This document shows, piece after piece, positions 8,336 through 17,800 of a DNA stretch of 54,506 nt. The notes under the pieces are model-generated. The model was not told the DNA's origin and ran no database searches. It saw only the letters and a list, made by a program, of their open reading frames with translations. Source of the stretch: Bryobacterales bacterium (GTDB lineage: Bacteria > Acidobacteriota > Terriglobia > Bryobacterales > Bryobacteraceae). How positions within the stretch are numbered: the stretch's first letter is position 1; the number at the start of each line of letters is the position of its first letter. The position numbers were made by a program, and so were the translations under genes. Location of the stretch: positions 1-54,506 of the forward strand of contig PKYZ01000629.1 of NCBI GenBank assembly GCA_003132865.1, read 5' to 3'.

Positions 8336-8381
8336 TGTGCTTACCAATAAAAACAGCGGCTCTCCACGGGCTTGATCGTAA
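8336..8381 (+). repeat. Promoter-proximal degenerate iterons
   Basis: CGGGCTTGATCGTAA at 8367-8381 matches the iteron consensus at 11 of 15 and the minus-strand copy at 8134 at 13 of 15. A weaker plus-strand copy, TGTGCTTACCAATAA, lies at 8336-8350 (10 of 15). They sit 70-120 bp before the rep start codon, where promoter elements are expected, so they could mediate autorepression. The 8336 copy may be chance. Confidence 0.45.
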
Positions 8382-8453
8382 ATCTGTAGAACAAAATGCC
8401 TGACTAATGTTACAAAAACAGAGGATGCACTTTGTGTTCTAAAAGGCCCGCAC

Positions 8454-10049
8454 GTGACCAAACACAACCCCAAACCTGCACTTGTCAACCTTTCCGTCGA
8501 GGAAGAAAATCTCGCCGCCATCCCCTTTGCCGTGTTGGAGCGTCGAGTCGGCAAGCGTATTGGCAAGATCGAAATCAAGGGCACGAAGGTGCTTCCCAAT
8601 GGCAGCGAGATGGAGGTGGTATGGCAGATTCAGGGGAACAACGAACTGGGCCTGCCCACCGAACAAGACCTCGACATTTTTGTTGTACTGGGAGTACTCA
8701 CCTTCCGCAACAACTTTGCCAAGACCGTGACTTTCAGTGGACGGGAAATCGCCCGGATGCTGAACATCCATTCAGTTCACGGCAAGTTTTACCAGCGCTT
8801 GAAGCTCGCCATGGATCGCTTCATTCCATTACGGTTCCGCGCGCTCACAGCCACCGACCAGCAGGAAGAAGTGAAATGGAGCAATGTGTTTCAGGAAGCC
8901 AGTTTCCTATTAGACCGCGAGACCGGCCGTTGTACAGGCAGTATTACCTGGACCGATAAACTAATCCAATCCATCAATAACGGTTTCTTCCGTGTGCTGG
9001 ACGCCGGGCGGTACATGGAGCTCGACGGAATTACGGCCAAGCACTTATACCGATTCTTTGCCGTGGCCTTCGAGAAAACCGACCTGATCGTCATGGATGC
9101 CCGTAAGCTGGCCATGGAGCATGTAGGTATTCTAAATCCGCCGCACTATTTTTCACGGCTCATGCAGACCTTGGAGCCGGCATTCGACCAATTGGTCAAG
9201 ATCCAGGTGCTCGGGTCGTATAACGTAATTTCCGCAGAGGACTGGCGCATTGCGATGCACCGGCATCCATCCTATGTGCCTGAGCGTAAGAGTTTGATGT
9301 TACAGACCAGGACGTGCCCGGAATTAAGCCGGGCGCACGGTCAAAGCGTCCTGGAGAAGGCCGGCTTCGGTTATAAACAAGCAACGTCATGGACCGCCGC
9401 CGCGGAGTCGCCGGAGCAGTTATACGCTTTGGAGCGAGCCGCACAGCTTGTGCTTGCCATGAAGCAGGAAGGTGTACTGCCGCACGTGGCCGCCAGTTAT
9501 GTCTCGCGCGCACTCGATATGGGAGCCGCTACCGGTGAAGGACAGGAGTTACTCGACTGGTGCGAGATGGCACTTGATATATGCAGGCAGAAACAGCGTA
9601 GCGGACAGAGCTTAAAGAACGCAGCCGGACTGGTAGTCAAGATCGTGAAAGACCCGGCATCCCGCCGCCGCTTTCTGGACGAACATATGGAGGCTGCGGC
9701 CAAGGAGCGTTACCGGCAGCGCGAACGCGCCGTCTTGCGGCAGAATCAGGAAGTCGAGGAGCGCGCCCTGATTCTCGAATACGAGCAGTTCCGTCAGACC
9801 ACGGCGCAGGAATTATTTGAACAGCTTAGCGACTCGTCCAAACAAGCGCTTTCAAAGGAGAAGTCGGACTGGCTGCGCCGCGAAGGCCGGTTGGAGAGAA
9901 TGGCGCCGGATGTACGGGATCGCGAAGTGACGGATCTGATTCTGCAAGACCTGGCAAAGAACGATGTGCCGCCCTACAGCAAGTGGCTTTTGCGCAAACG
10001 CGCAGGGCAGGCCGTGCTGCCGTTTGCCACGATAGATAACATCGCCTGA
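8454..10049 (+). CDS. Plasmid-type replication initiator protein RepA (RPA domain)
   Basis: This is a 531-residue protein. Residues about 10-260 carry the pattern of the RPA replication-initiator family (PF10134), known mainly from plasmids: NLAAIPFAVLERR, then a WQIQG...GLPTEQDLDIFVVL stretch, the winged-helix-like VTFSGREIARMLNI, and YQRLKLAMDRFIPL. The C-terminal part (about 330-520) is helical and highly charged, probably coiled-coil. The start is GTG at 8454 with AAAAGG seven bases before it. The iterons lie just upstream. No parA, parB or mobilisation gene is in this window. It is followed after 23 bp by a methyltransferase gene. I am confident of the family; whether it drives replication today cannot be seen. 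Confidence 0.82.
   Translation: MTKHNPKPALVNLSVEEENLAAIPFAVLERRVGKRIGKIEIKGTKVLPNGSEMEVVWQIQGNNELGLPTEQDLDIFVVLGVLTFRNNFAKTVTFSGREIARMLNIHSVHGKFYQRLKLAMDRFIPLRFRALTATDQQEEVKWSNVFQEASFLLDRETGRCTGSITWTDKLIQSINNGFFRVLDAGRYMELDGITAKHLYRFFAVAFEKTDLIVMDARKLAMEHVGILNPPHYFSRLMQTLEPAFDQLVKIQVLGSYNVISAEDWRIAMHRHPSYVPERKSLMLQTRTCPELSRAHGQSVLEKAGFGYKQATSWTAAAESPEQLYALERAAQLVLAMKQEGVLPHVAASYVSRALDMGAATGEGQELLDWCEMALDICRQKQRSGQSLKNAAGLVVKIVKDPASRRRFLDEHMEAAAKERYRQRERAVLRQNQEVEERALILEYEQFRQTTAQELFEQLSDSSKQALSKEKSDWLRREGRLERMAPDVRDREVTDLILQDLAKNDVPPYSKWLLRKRAGQAVLPFATIDNIA
9275..9289 (+). repeat. Iteron-like 15-mer inside the rep coding sequence
   Basis: TGTGCCTGAGCGTAA matches the iteron consensus at 14 of 15 positions, better than several upstream copies. 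It encodes part of YVPERKS in RepA. One such match by chance in a few kilobases is unlikely, but codon use could have produced it. Confidence 0.5.
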
Positions 10050-10072
10050 AGAGCTGCGCTACAGTGAGGTTG

Positions 10073-10939
10073 ATGCCCGCTACCTCGCAGGAAGAGATCG
10101 CCGCTCGTGAGCGCTTCGCCTTCGGGGAAAACTGGCAGCGCTTCCTGTCCCTTCTTGACGAAAGCCGCGTCCTACAGGCGGAAGATTCCTTGCGCCGCAT
10201 GCTGGAAGTGTCCGATTTACGCGGCAAGACGTTCCTCGACATCGGCTGCGGCAGTGGTCTCTTCAGTCTGGCGGCGCGCCGTCTGGGAGCCCGCGTGCAG
10301 TGCTTCGATTACGATCCACAATCGGTAGCCTGCGCCCAGGAATTGCGCCGGCGGTACTTCCCGCAAGACCCGGATTGGCGCGTAGAGGAAGGCTCGGCCC
10401 TGGATACCGGTTACCTTGGCGGCTTGGGCTCCTTCGACGTGGTGTACTCCTGGGGAGTCCTGCACCATACCGGCGCGATGTGGCATGGCCTCGACTATGC
10501 GGCCGGACTGGTAGCGCCGGACGGGAAGTTGTTCATTGCCATTTACAACGATCAAGGCAAGATCAGCGACCGCTGGCGAGCGATCAAGCGGGCTTACAAT
10601 CGGTTGCCCGGCGGCTTGCGTTTCCTGGTCACGATTCCCGTGCTGGTGCATTTGTATTGGCGCAGGACGCTGAGGGACTTCCTGCGCGGACAGCCGTTTG
10701 AAACGTGGCGCAGTGAGGGAAAGGAGCGCGGCATGTCTCCCTGGCGGGACTTGATCGACTGGGTAGGCGGTTATCCTTTTGAGGTCGCCAAACCGGAGGC
10801 TATCCTGGATTTCTATTTGCGCCGCGGCTTCACATTGACGCGCTTGACGACCTGCGGCGGGTCGTTAGGATGCAACGAATACGTGTTCGTGCGGACGGCA
10901 GCCGGGAAACCCTTGAGCCGCCCAAACCGAGCTTCGTAA
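10073..10939 (+). CDS. SAM-dependent methyltransferase, class I
   Basis: This is a 288-residue protein. Motif I is FLDIGCGSGLFSLAARRLGA (about residues 51-70), followed by the acidic end of strand 2 (CFDYDPQS) and the post-motif FDVVYSWGVLHHTG and DGKLFIAIYND. This is the usual Rossmann-fold methyltransferase core. The C-terminal third is basic and unassigned. An in-frame GTG nine bases upstream (10064) could also start it. It stands between rep and the sugar epimerase gene, so a sugar or lipid carrier acceptor is likely; the sequence does not name it. Confidence 0.82.
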   Translation: MPATSQEEIAARERFAFGENWQRFLSLLDESRVLQAEDSLRRMLEVSDLRGKTFLDIGCGSGLFSLAARRLGARVQCFDYDPQSVACAQELRRRYFPQDPDWRVEEGSALDTGYLGGLGSFDVVYSWGVLHHTGAMWHGLDYAAGLVAPDGKLFIAIYNDQGKISDRWRAIKRAYNRLPGGLRFLVTIPVLVHLYWRRTLRDFLRGQPFETWRSEGKERGMSPWRDLIDWVGGYPFEVAKPEAILDFYLRRGFTLTRLTTCGGSLGCNEYVFVRTAAGKPLSRPNRAS

Positions 10940-10994
10940 CCGCGCCGCCCGGTTTGCCGTGCAGGCACGCGTAATAGTAGAGTGGGTCTAGGCT

Positions 10995-12056
10995 ATGAAG
11001 GCTCTTGTCACCGGATCCGGCGGGCTGATCGGCTCGGAATGCGTGCGCCAACTTTCGGCTGAAGGCTGGGAGGTTGTGGGAATCGATAACGATATGCGCC
11101 GGCAGTTCTTCGGCGAGCAAGGCACGACGCATCCGGTCGTCGAGGAACTGCGGACGACGCTGCCACATTACCGGCACTTGCCCATCGATATACGCGATCG
11201 GCAGGCCGTCCGGCAGGTGTTCGACGCCGAGCGGCCGCAATTCGTCATTCACACCGCCGCCCAGCCTTCACATGACAAAGCAGCGGCCATCCCCTACGAC
11301 GATTTCGATGTGAATGCGCTGGGCACCATGAACCTGCTGGTGGCCGCTCGCGATTTCTGCCGGGAATCGCCGTTCTGCTTTACGAGCACGAACAAGGTCT
11401 ACGGCGATCGGCCCAATTACCTGCCGCTCATCGAACTCGACAAGCGTTACGACTACGCCAGCGGCCTGGATGGCGTGGACGAGAACATGTCGATCGACCA
11501 GTGCCTGCATTCCGTCTTTGGCGCCTCCAAAGTGGCCGCCGACGTCATGTGCCAGGAATTCGGGCGCTATTTTCAGATGCCGGTAGGCGTCTTTCGCGGC
11601 GGCTGCCTTACCGGACCGCAGCATGCCGCTGTTGAATTGCACGGCTATCTGGCTTACATCGTTCACTGCGCCGCAGCCGGCAAAGAATACACCATCTACG
11701 GTTATAAAGGGAAGCAGGTGCGCGACCAGATCCACAGTTACGATGTAGCCCATCTGTTTATGGAATTCTTCCGTGCCCCACGCTGCGGGGAAGTATACAA
11801 CCTGGGCGGCGGCCGGGCGAACAGTCTTTCTATCCTGGAGACTGTCGATCGACTGGCAGCCATGGGATTGAAGCTGCGGTACAGTTACAAAGATACGAAC
11901 CGCGTCGGCGATCACATTTGTTATATTTCGGACCTGAGCAAGCTGCGGGCGCATTTCCCGAACTGGAAAATGCAGTACGACCTGCCGCGAATTCTGGATG
12001 AAATTGCCGCCCGCCACACGCGCCGCGCGGATGCGCCGGCGGGCGCACGGAGCTAA
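10995..12056 (+). CDS. NAD-dependent sugar epimerase, CDP-paratose 2-epimerase-like
   Basis: This is a 353-residue extended short-chain dehydrogenase. The Rossmann loop is TGSGGLIGSE (6-15). The segment HTAAQPSHDKAA (86-97) and the late RGGCLTGP and GYKGKQVRDQIHSYDVAHL are typical of the CDP-paratose/tyvelose 2-epimerase-like group. In the active-site region the usual YxxxK reads FGASK, so Phe stands where Tyr is expected; I believe relatives of this subgroup share this, but that is from memory. Exact substrate is uncertain. The next gene, a GT2, starts six bases after its stop, so the two form an operon. Confidence 0.75.
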   Translation: MKALVTGSGGLIGSECVRQLSAEGWEVVGIDNDMRRQFFGEQGTTHPVVEELRTTLPHYRHLPIDIRDRQAVRQVFDAERPQFVIHTAAQPSHDKAAAIPYDDFDVNALGTMNLLVAARDFCRESPFCFTSTNKVYGDRPNYLPLIELDKRYDYASGLDGVDENMSIDQCLHSVFGASKVAADVMCQEFGRYFQMPVGVFRGGCLTGPQHAAVELHGYLAYIVHCAAAGKEYTIYGYKGKQVRDQIHSYDVAHLFMEFFRAPRCGEVYNLGGGRANSLSILETVDRLAAMGLKLRYSYKDTNRVGDHICYISDLSKLRAHFPNWKMQYDLPRILDEIAARHTRRADAPAGARS

Positions 12057-12062
12057 TGACGG

Positions 12063-12830
12063 ATGAAGCTATCGGTGGTCATTCCGGCCCGCGACGAGGA
12101 GGGGTCGATCGAGCAGACGGCCGCCGAAGTCGCCACGGCCCTGACGGGAGAGCGGATTCCGTTTGAAATCGTAGTGGTGGACGACGGCAGCACCGATCAA
12201 ACGACGGCCTGCGTCCGGCGTTCGATGGAGCGTTACCCTGGTGTCCGGCTGGTGAGCAATACAGGCCGCCACGGCTTTGGGATGGCCGTACGCGCCGGGT
12301 TGGCGCAAGCCACCGGCGAGGCCATAGCGGTCATGATGGCCGACGGGTCCGACAGCCCCGAAGACCTGGTTCGATACTATCGGAAAGTGCAAGAGGGTTA
12401 CGATTGCGCTTTTGGTTCGCGATTTATCCACGGCAGCAAGATCGTGGATTACCCGGTGCACAAGCTGGCCATTAACCGGATGGCCAACTGGTTTATCCGG
12501 ATGTTGTTCCGGCTGCGATACAACGACATCACCAACGCGTTCAAATGTTACCGCCGGCAGGCCATCGACGGCATGCAGCCACTGATCTCGCCGCACTTCA
12601 ATCTGACCGTGGAGATGCCCCTTAAAGCGATCATGCGCGGGTATTCCTACGCGGTGCTGCCGATTTCGTGGACCAATCGCAAGTCGGGCATGTCCAAGCT
12701 GAAGATCAAGGAGATGGGAAGCCGCTACTTGTTCATCGTGCTCTACGTGTGGCTCGAGCGTCACCTTTCGCGCGGCGATTACCTGCGGCGGGAGGAGGCG
12801 GAAGAGCAGGCGGCAACGCGGCATGCGTAG
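12063..12830 (+). CDS. GT2-family glycosyltransferase, dolichyl-phosphate-mannose-synthase-like
   Basis: This is a 255-residue GT-A fold enzyme. It has EIVVVDDGSTDQT (35-47) for nucleotide binding and the acidic metal site MMADGSDSPEDL (91-102). The C-terminal part (TNRKSGMSKLKIKEMGSRYL) matches polyprenyl-phosphate sugar transferases of the DPM1 kind. It has only one weak hydrophobic segment near 225-235, so it is probably membrane-associated rather than anchored by several helices. It is coupled to the epimerase gene upstream and may load that sugar onto a lipid carrier. Confidence 0.85.
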   Translation: MKLSVVIPARDEEGSIEQTAAEVATALTGERIPFEIVVVDDGSTDQTTACVRRSMERYPGVRLVSNTGRHGFGMAVRAGLAQATGEAIAVMMADGSDSPEDLVRYYRKVQEGYDCAFGSRFIHGSKIVDYPVHKLAINRMANWFIRMLFRLRYNDITNAFKCYRRQAIDGMQPLISPHFNLTVEMPLKAIMRGYSYAVLPISWTNRKSGMSKLKIKEMGSRYLFIVLYVWLERHLSRGDYLRREEAEEQAATRHA

Positions 12831-13445
12831 GCGGCGCTACGGGAGCCTCCTCACAGTCCAGCCCACTGTCCGTTTCGAAGACCAACTGCCCAGTTGTGAC
12901 GCGGGTATTGGAGGGTTAAATTGTTGATGAGCCGGCTGGTCAGCGCGCCGCTTGTGAGGATAAACAAACAGCCACGTGTCCCGCCGGCGCATCTCATAGC
13001 GCGCGTGCGGCGTAGGAGCTCGCGATCAAGAAAGCCGTCAATGATAGACAAGGCGGGGGCTGCTGGTGAACAACTCTACAAATGCGCACACCGGTGCGCC
13101 GAGCAGAGGACGCCAGAGCGCCGGAGGATCCAGAGGCGCCACGACCAAGCCGTTTCCGGCTAGCAGATTTCTCGCCATCATCATTTCGATGGCGTTCCAT
13201 CTTGATCCTGGGTATCAAGCCGCCCCATATCCAGAATAGCGTGCCGCCTGCCAGCAACCAGGCGACCGGATGACAGGGCCAATACCTGGCCGAGCCGCTT
13301 GCAGATTTGCTTCGTCGGGAGCGTCATCCGATCTTAGCGCAGGCGGGGGGCGGCGCTGGATTACGCCGGTGGGCTGCAAGGCCCTGCGGCGAGGCCGTCC
13401 CAGCCCGCCAAGTCAACGGACAGTCCGTGAACGGCCGGATCGGCT
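12831..13445. other. Gene-poor stretch with a possible membrane-protein vestige
   Basis: No gene I can defend lies here. On the minus strand near 13180-13260 a short segment (HPVAWLLAGGTLFWIWGGLI) looks like a transmembrane helix followed by a basic stop-transfer region (PRIKMERHR), but there are no family motifs and the frame degrades on both sides. It may be the trace of a lost membrane protein. Nothing else stands out apart from the promoter-like TATAAT at its right edge. Confidence 0.4.
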
Positions 13446-13451
13446 TATAAT
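13446..13451 (+). promoter_or_regulatory. TATAAT -10 element close to the gmd start codon
   Basis: A perfect TATAAT lies only 12 bases before the gmd ATG. If used, transcription would begin about five bases before the start codon, giving a nearly leaderless mRNA. No good -35 hexamer is visible 16-18 bases upstream, and no Shine-Dalgarno lies before the ATG. Confidence 0.45.
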
Positions 13452-13463
13452 GGTTACTTCTTT

Positions 13464-14477
13464 ATGGGCCGACGGGCGTTGATCACCGGAATCACCGGGC
13501 AAGATGGATCGTATCTCGCGGAGCTTCTGCTCTCGAAAGGCTACGAGATCCACGGCGCCGTCCGGCGCGTAGCCTTGGAGGATCCGGAGCACCGGCTGAA
13601 CCGGTTGAGCGCCGTGCGGGACCGTATCACCCTGCATGCCGCGTCGCTCGAAAGCTTCGCCAGTGTCTATCAACTGGTTGCCAAGGTGGTGCCGGACGAA
13701 TGCTATCACCTCGCGGCGCAGAGCTTCGTAAGCTATTCTTTCGACGACGAGTTTTCGACGCTCAACACAAACATCAACGGCACCCACTTCCTGCTCTCCG
13801 CGATCAAGGATCTGGCTCCCAAGTCGCGGTTCTATTTTGCGGGCTCCAGCGAAATGTTCGGCAAGGCGGAGGAGCTTCCGCAGACCGAGAATACGCGCTT
13901 TCACCCGCGCTCGAGCTATGGCATCAGCAAGGTCTGCGGTTTCGAGCTGACGCGTAACTATCGCGAAGCATACGGGCTGCACGCCAGCAGCGGCATTTTG
14001 TTCAACCACGAATCGCCGCGGCGCGGCTTTGAATTTGTGACGCGAAAAATCACTTCCGGTGTGGCGCGCATTCTGGCCGGGCGAAGCAAACAGATCCAAC
14101 TGGGAAATCTCGAAGCGAGGCGCGATTGGGGGCACGCGCGCGAATTCGTGCAGGCGATGTGGCTGATGCTGCAGCAGCCCGAGCCGGACGATTACGTAGT
14201 GGCGACGGGTGAGAGCCACTCCGTGCAGGAGTTTGTGGATCTGGCGTTCTGCCAGGCCGGCCTCGACTACCGGAACCATGTGGCCACCGATCCGACACTT
14301 TTCCGCCCGGCCGAGGTGAATCTGCTGCTGGGCGATGCGACGAAGGCGCGGATGAAACTCGGGTGGACACCGAGCATCACTTTCGAGTCCCTGGTCCGTG
14401 AAATGGTCGATGCAGATTGCCGCGCTCTGGGGGTTGCGCACGAGTCTCCCCAGAGTCAAGCAGTGCGGCATGCCTAA
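13464..14477 (+). CDS. gmd: GDP-mannose 4,6-dehydratase
   Basis: This is a 337-residue extended SDR enzyme that converts GDP-mannose to GDP-4-keto-6-deoxymannose, the precursor of GDP-fucose, GDP-rhamnose and perosamine. The N-terminus ALITGITGQDGSYLAELLL holds the NADP loop. The substrate region has HLAAQSFV and the catalytic residues are visible in AGSSEMFG (S129, E130) and SSYGISK (Y152, K156). NHESPRRGFEFVTRKI is a strong Gmd signature. The start is fixed by homology to the usual start just before ALITGITGQDG. No GDP-fucose synthase or perosamine synthase follows, so the final sugar is unknown. Confidence 0.93.
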   Translation: MGRRALITGITGQDGSYLAELLLSKGYEIHGAVRRVALEDPEHRLNRLSAVRDRITLHAASLESFASVYQLVAKVVPDECYHLAAQSFVSYSFDDEFSTLNTNINGTHFLLSAIKDLAPKSRFYFAGSSEMFGKAEELPQTENTRFHPRSSYGISKVCGFELTRNYREAYGLHASSGILFNHESPRRGFEFVTRKITSGVARILAGRSKQIQLGNLEARRDWGHAREFVQAMWLMLQQPEPDDYVVATGESHSVQEFVDLAFCQAGLDYRNHVATDPTLFRPAEVNLLLGDATKARMKLGWTPSITFESLVREMVDADCRALGVAHESPQSQAVRHA

Positions 14478-14479
14478 TC

Positions 14480-14683
14480 TAAGGAGACGCGCGTGTGGAT
14501 CGCGTCACCGAAGCCTGGCAGCCACAGCCGGCACACTCCACGGATCTCGCACCGGCTACGCCTTCCGCTATCCGCGGCGTGGACATGCGAATCCGGGAAT
14601 AGCGCCCAGTATGCCCGACATGCCTCGCCGGTACCGAAGTCTGCCTCCAGTTCCGTCAGACTCCTGGCGTATTCTTCCACCAT
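14480..14683 (-). pseudogene. Remnant of an IS1595-family (ISXO2-like) transposase N-terminus
   Basis: The minus strand encodes LTELEADFGTGEACRAYWAL, the typical start of IS1595-type transposases, before their zinc-ribbon. The zinc-ribbon pieces continue in a shifted frame: GFACPRRG near 14590 and ECAGCGCQASVTRSTRV near 14490-14540, compared with the family pattern of two CxxC pairs and a CGxQxSVTAGT stretch. At least one frameshift and an in-frame stop break it, and the catalytic DDE part is absent. It sits between gmd and the SBBP gene and marks an old insertion. Confidence 0.6.
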
Positions 14684-14804
14684 GCGCGGATACTACCTGG
14701 GGCTAGCTGAGGTCAAGCGGACACCCAGCAGTACGGATTCTCACTCGCGGGCACCCAAAAGGACCACCGCAAGCGATATACTTTAGTCTTTACGACGGAG
14801 ATTT

Positions 14805-17800
14805 ATGAATTTACGGTACGGCAATGGATTGTCTGTAGCACTCCTTCTTTCTGTGGCTGCGCTGTCGTCCGCGGCGAGCCGCCCCGCGGCCAAAACGGCG
14901 CCGCCAGAGGTTCAGGCGCGGGCGCTCGCCAATTACGGCAACCTGCCCTTGAGCTTCGAAGAGAATCGCGGCCAGGCGGACTCCCAGGTGCGGTTTTTGT
15001 CTCGCGGAAGCGGCTACGCGATCTTGCTGGCTCCTTCCGAGGTCGTTTTGAATGTGCGAGCTCCAGGCAAGCCGGGGCAGCCCGCCAAACAATCGGCGAT
15101 CCGGATGAGCTTTCCAGGCGCGAAATCGTCCGCGGCTATCGCCGGCGGCGAGCGGCAGAGCGCCGTGAGCAGCTACTTCTTTGGGAAGGATCCCGCGAAA
15201 TGGCTCAGCGGCATTCCCAATTACTCCCGCGTACACTATCGCGGCGTCTATCCCGGCGTGGACTTGGTTCTATACGGGAACCAGGGCCGGTTGGAGTATG
15301 ACTTTGAGATTGCCCCTGGCGCCGATCCCAGAGCTATTCGACTGGCGTTTGACGGCGTCGATGGCATGCGCATCGATGGCGCCGGCGACTTGGTAGTGAG
15401 CACCGCGGCCGGCGAGATGCGCCAACACAAGCCCATTGTTTATCAGGAAAGCGGCGGCTTGCGGCACACGATAGATGGCCGATATGTCCTCCAATCGCAC
15501 AACCGCGTAGCATTCGAAGTCGGCGGGTATGACGCCCGCAAACCGCTGATCGTCGATCCCGTCCTCAGTTTTGCGACCTACCTGGGTTCGCCTGGCGATG
15601 AACTGGATTTTGCGCTGCCGGCGGCCGCATCTCAGGCCACCTTTCCGGCCGTTGCGGTGGACCAGCTAGGAAACGTCTACGTGACCGGCTTCAACGCCGG
15701 AAGCGCCGCAACTTTTACCGGTCACCCAGCGACGCTGACGGCTGCCCAGGGCGGCGGCGGCACCGAGGTGTTCGTCGTCAAAATGAATTCCACCGGAGCC
15801 TTAGTCTATGACGTCGTTTTCGGCGGCGGCCACACCGATGTCGGTGGCGGAATCGCGGTGGACTCCTCGGGAAACGCCTATGTTACCGGGTTCACCAGTT
15901 CCCCGAACTTTCCCATTACGGCAAGTGCGGCGCAGAACACCAACAACGGTCTTTTCAATGCATTCGTAGCCAAAGTGAACACGGCAGGCACAGCTTTGGT
16001 CTACTCCACCTATCTGGGCGGCAGTGGAAGTTTCTGGGGACGCGCCATTGCGGTCGATCATTCAGGAAATGCGTATGTGACGGGAACAGCGGCGGAATCG
16101 GGCAGTACATCCTTCCCCCTGGTCAGTCCCATTTCAAGTACACCGTCGGCTGGGTTCCTGACCGAAGTCAACGCTGGCGGCACGGCATTTGTGTATTCCA
16201 CGTACCTGCCCGCGGGCATCGGTTACGGCATCGCGGTGGATAGCAACGGCGACGCTTACGTAACCGGCTCGACCGGGACCGCGTCGGCCCCCTCGCCCGC
16301 CCAAGGATATGTCCTGAAAGTCAACGCCGGGGGCACGGTGGGGTATGGGCCGGTTCTTTTGGGAAGTTCCGGCGCCGCGCTGCAGACCGTCGGCTTCGGA
16401 ATCGCTCTGGACGCGCAAAACGACGCGTATGTCACGGGGACGACCAACGATCCGACGTTCCCAGAGATTACGTCCGGCGCCGCGCAAACTACATACGGCG
16501 GCGGATTGACCGATGGCTTTGCCCTCAAGCTGAACTCCAGCGGCGGTCTGGTCTATGCCACCTATATCGGCGGGCTGGGCAGCAACTTGATCCCGGAGCG
16601 CGGATCGGGCATCGGCGTGGACCTGGAGGGGAATGCCTACGTGTCCGGCACCACCCAGTGCATCGGTTTTCCTACGGTGAATCCGATTTCGGGCGCCCGC
16701 AATGGCGGGCCGGCCGTGTTAATGGAGGGCACTGTCAGCGGTTCGAGCTCCAATTGGTCGCCCACGACCCTGACGGGAAGTTTCGACCAGGTGAACGCGT
16801 TGGCCTTCGACCCGAGTGGCAATCTTTACGCCGGCACCAGCGCGCTCAATGCCACGGGCGGTGGAGTCTACAAGTTGGCGAGCGGCACGTGGACGTCCGC
16901 GAATAGCGGCATCACATCTACAACCATCGACTCGATAGCGGTAGATCCGAATGCATCGTCTACCGTTTATGCAGCCGGCAGCGGCCACCTTTATCAGACT
17001 ACGAATGGCGGCACGAGTTGGACGGTACTGGCCCAAGGAGTGGGTACCTCGGCCGTGATAGCGATCGCCAAGACCAGTCCATCGACGGTGTATGTGGGAT
17101 CGAGCGTTGGCCTGATCTACAGCACAAACGCAGGCTCGTCGTGGAGCAGTCCTACGACGCTGCCAGGGACAGGGGCGGTCGGCGCCCTGATCGTGGATCC
17201 GATCCATCTGACGACAGCCTACGCGGGCACCCCTACCGGCGTGTACAAGACAACGGATGGCGGCGCCCATTGGACTGCGGTCAACACCGGATTACCGGGG
17301 GTTCCAGTGACCAGCTTGGCTATCAACGGCTCGACGAGTACAATCTACGCCGCGACGGGGAATGGATTGTATTACACGACGAACGCCGGCGCCAATTGGA
17401 CGCAGGCGACTCTGGGACAAATTGCGAGCACGCCGTTGCTGGTGGCCGTAGATGCCGGCAACATTGTTTATGTCGCTTTTCGAGGAGCCGGCATGGCCAC
17501 CGGGACGAACGGTGGCACCTCACAAAACGACTGGAGTGCGCTCACGTACAACGGCCTGACGCAGAACCAGATCTTAGCTCTGGCTGTGCCGCCTAGCAGC
17601 TCCGGCACCGCCTATGCCGGCATCGTTTCGGCCACCACCGCCTTTCTGACCGAGATCGGCCCCAACGGCCAATCGTTCTTGTCCTCCACGTGCATCGGCG
17701 GCTCGGACAACAACCTCGGCCAGAACATCGCGGTAACGCCGGGCGGTGCGGCGTATGTCTCCGGCGCCACCATCGCGACGAATTTCCCAGCGACACCTGG

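Noticed and set aside
11268..12017. Long minus-strand frame across the epimerase gene
   Set aside because: The plus-strand frame has a clear Rossmann fold; the antisense frame has no family features and no ribosome site.
12069..12824. 251-codon minus-strand frame inside the GT2 gene
   Set aside because: Mirror of a strongly conserved GT2 coding frame, His/Arg-rich and motif-free.
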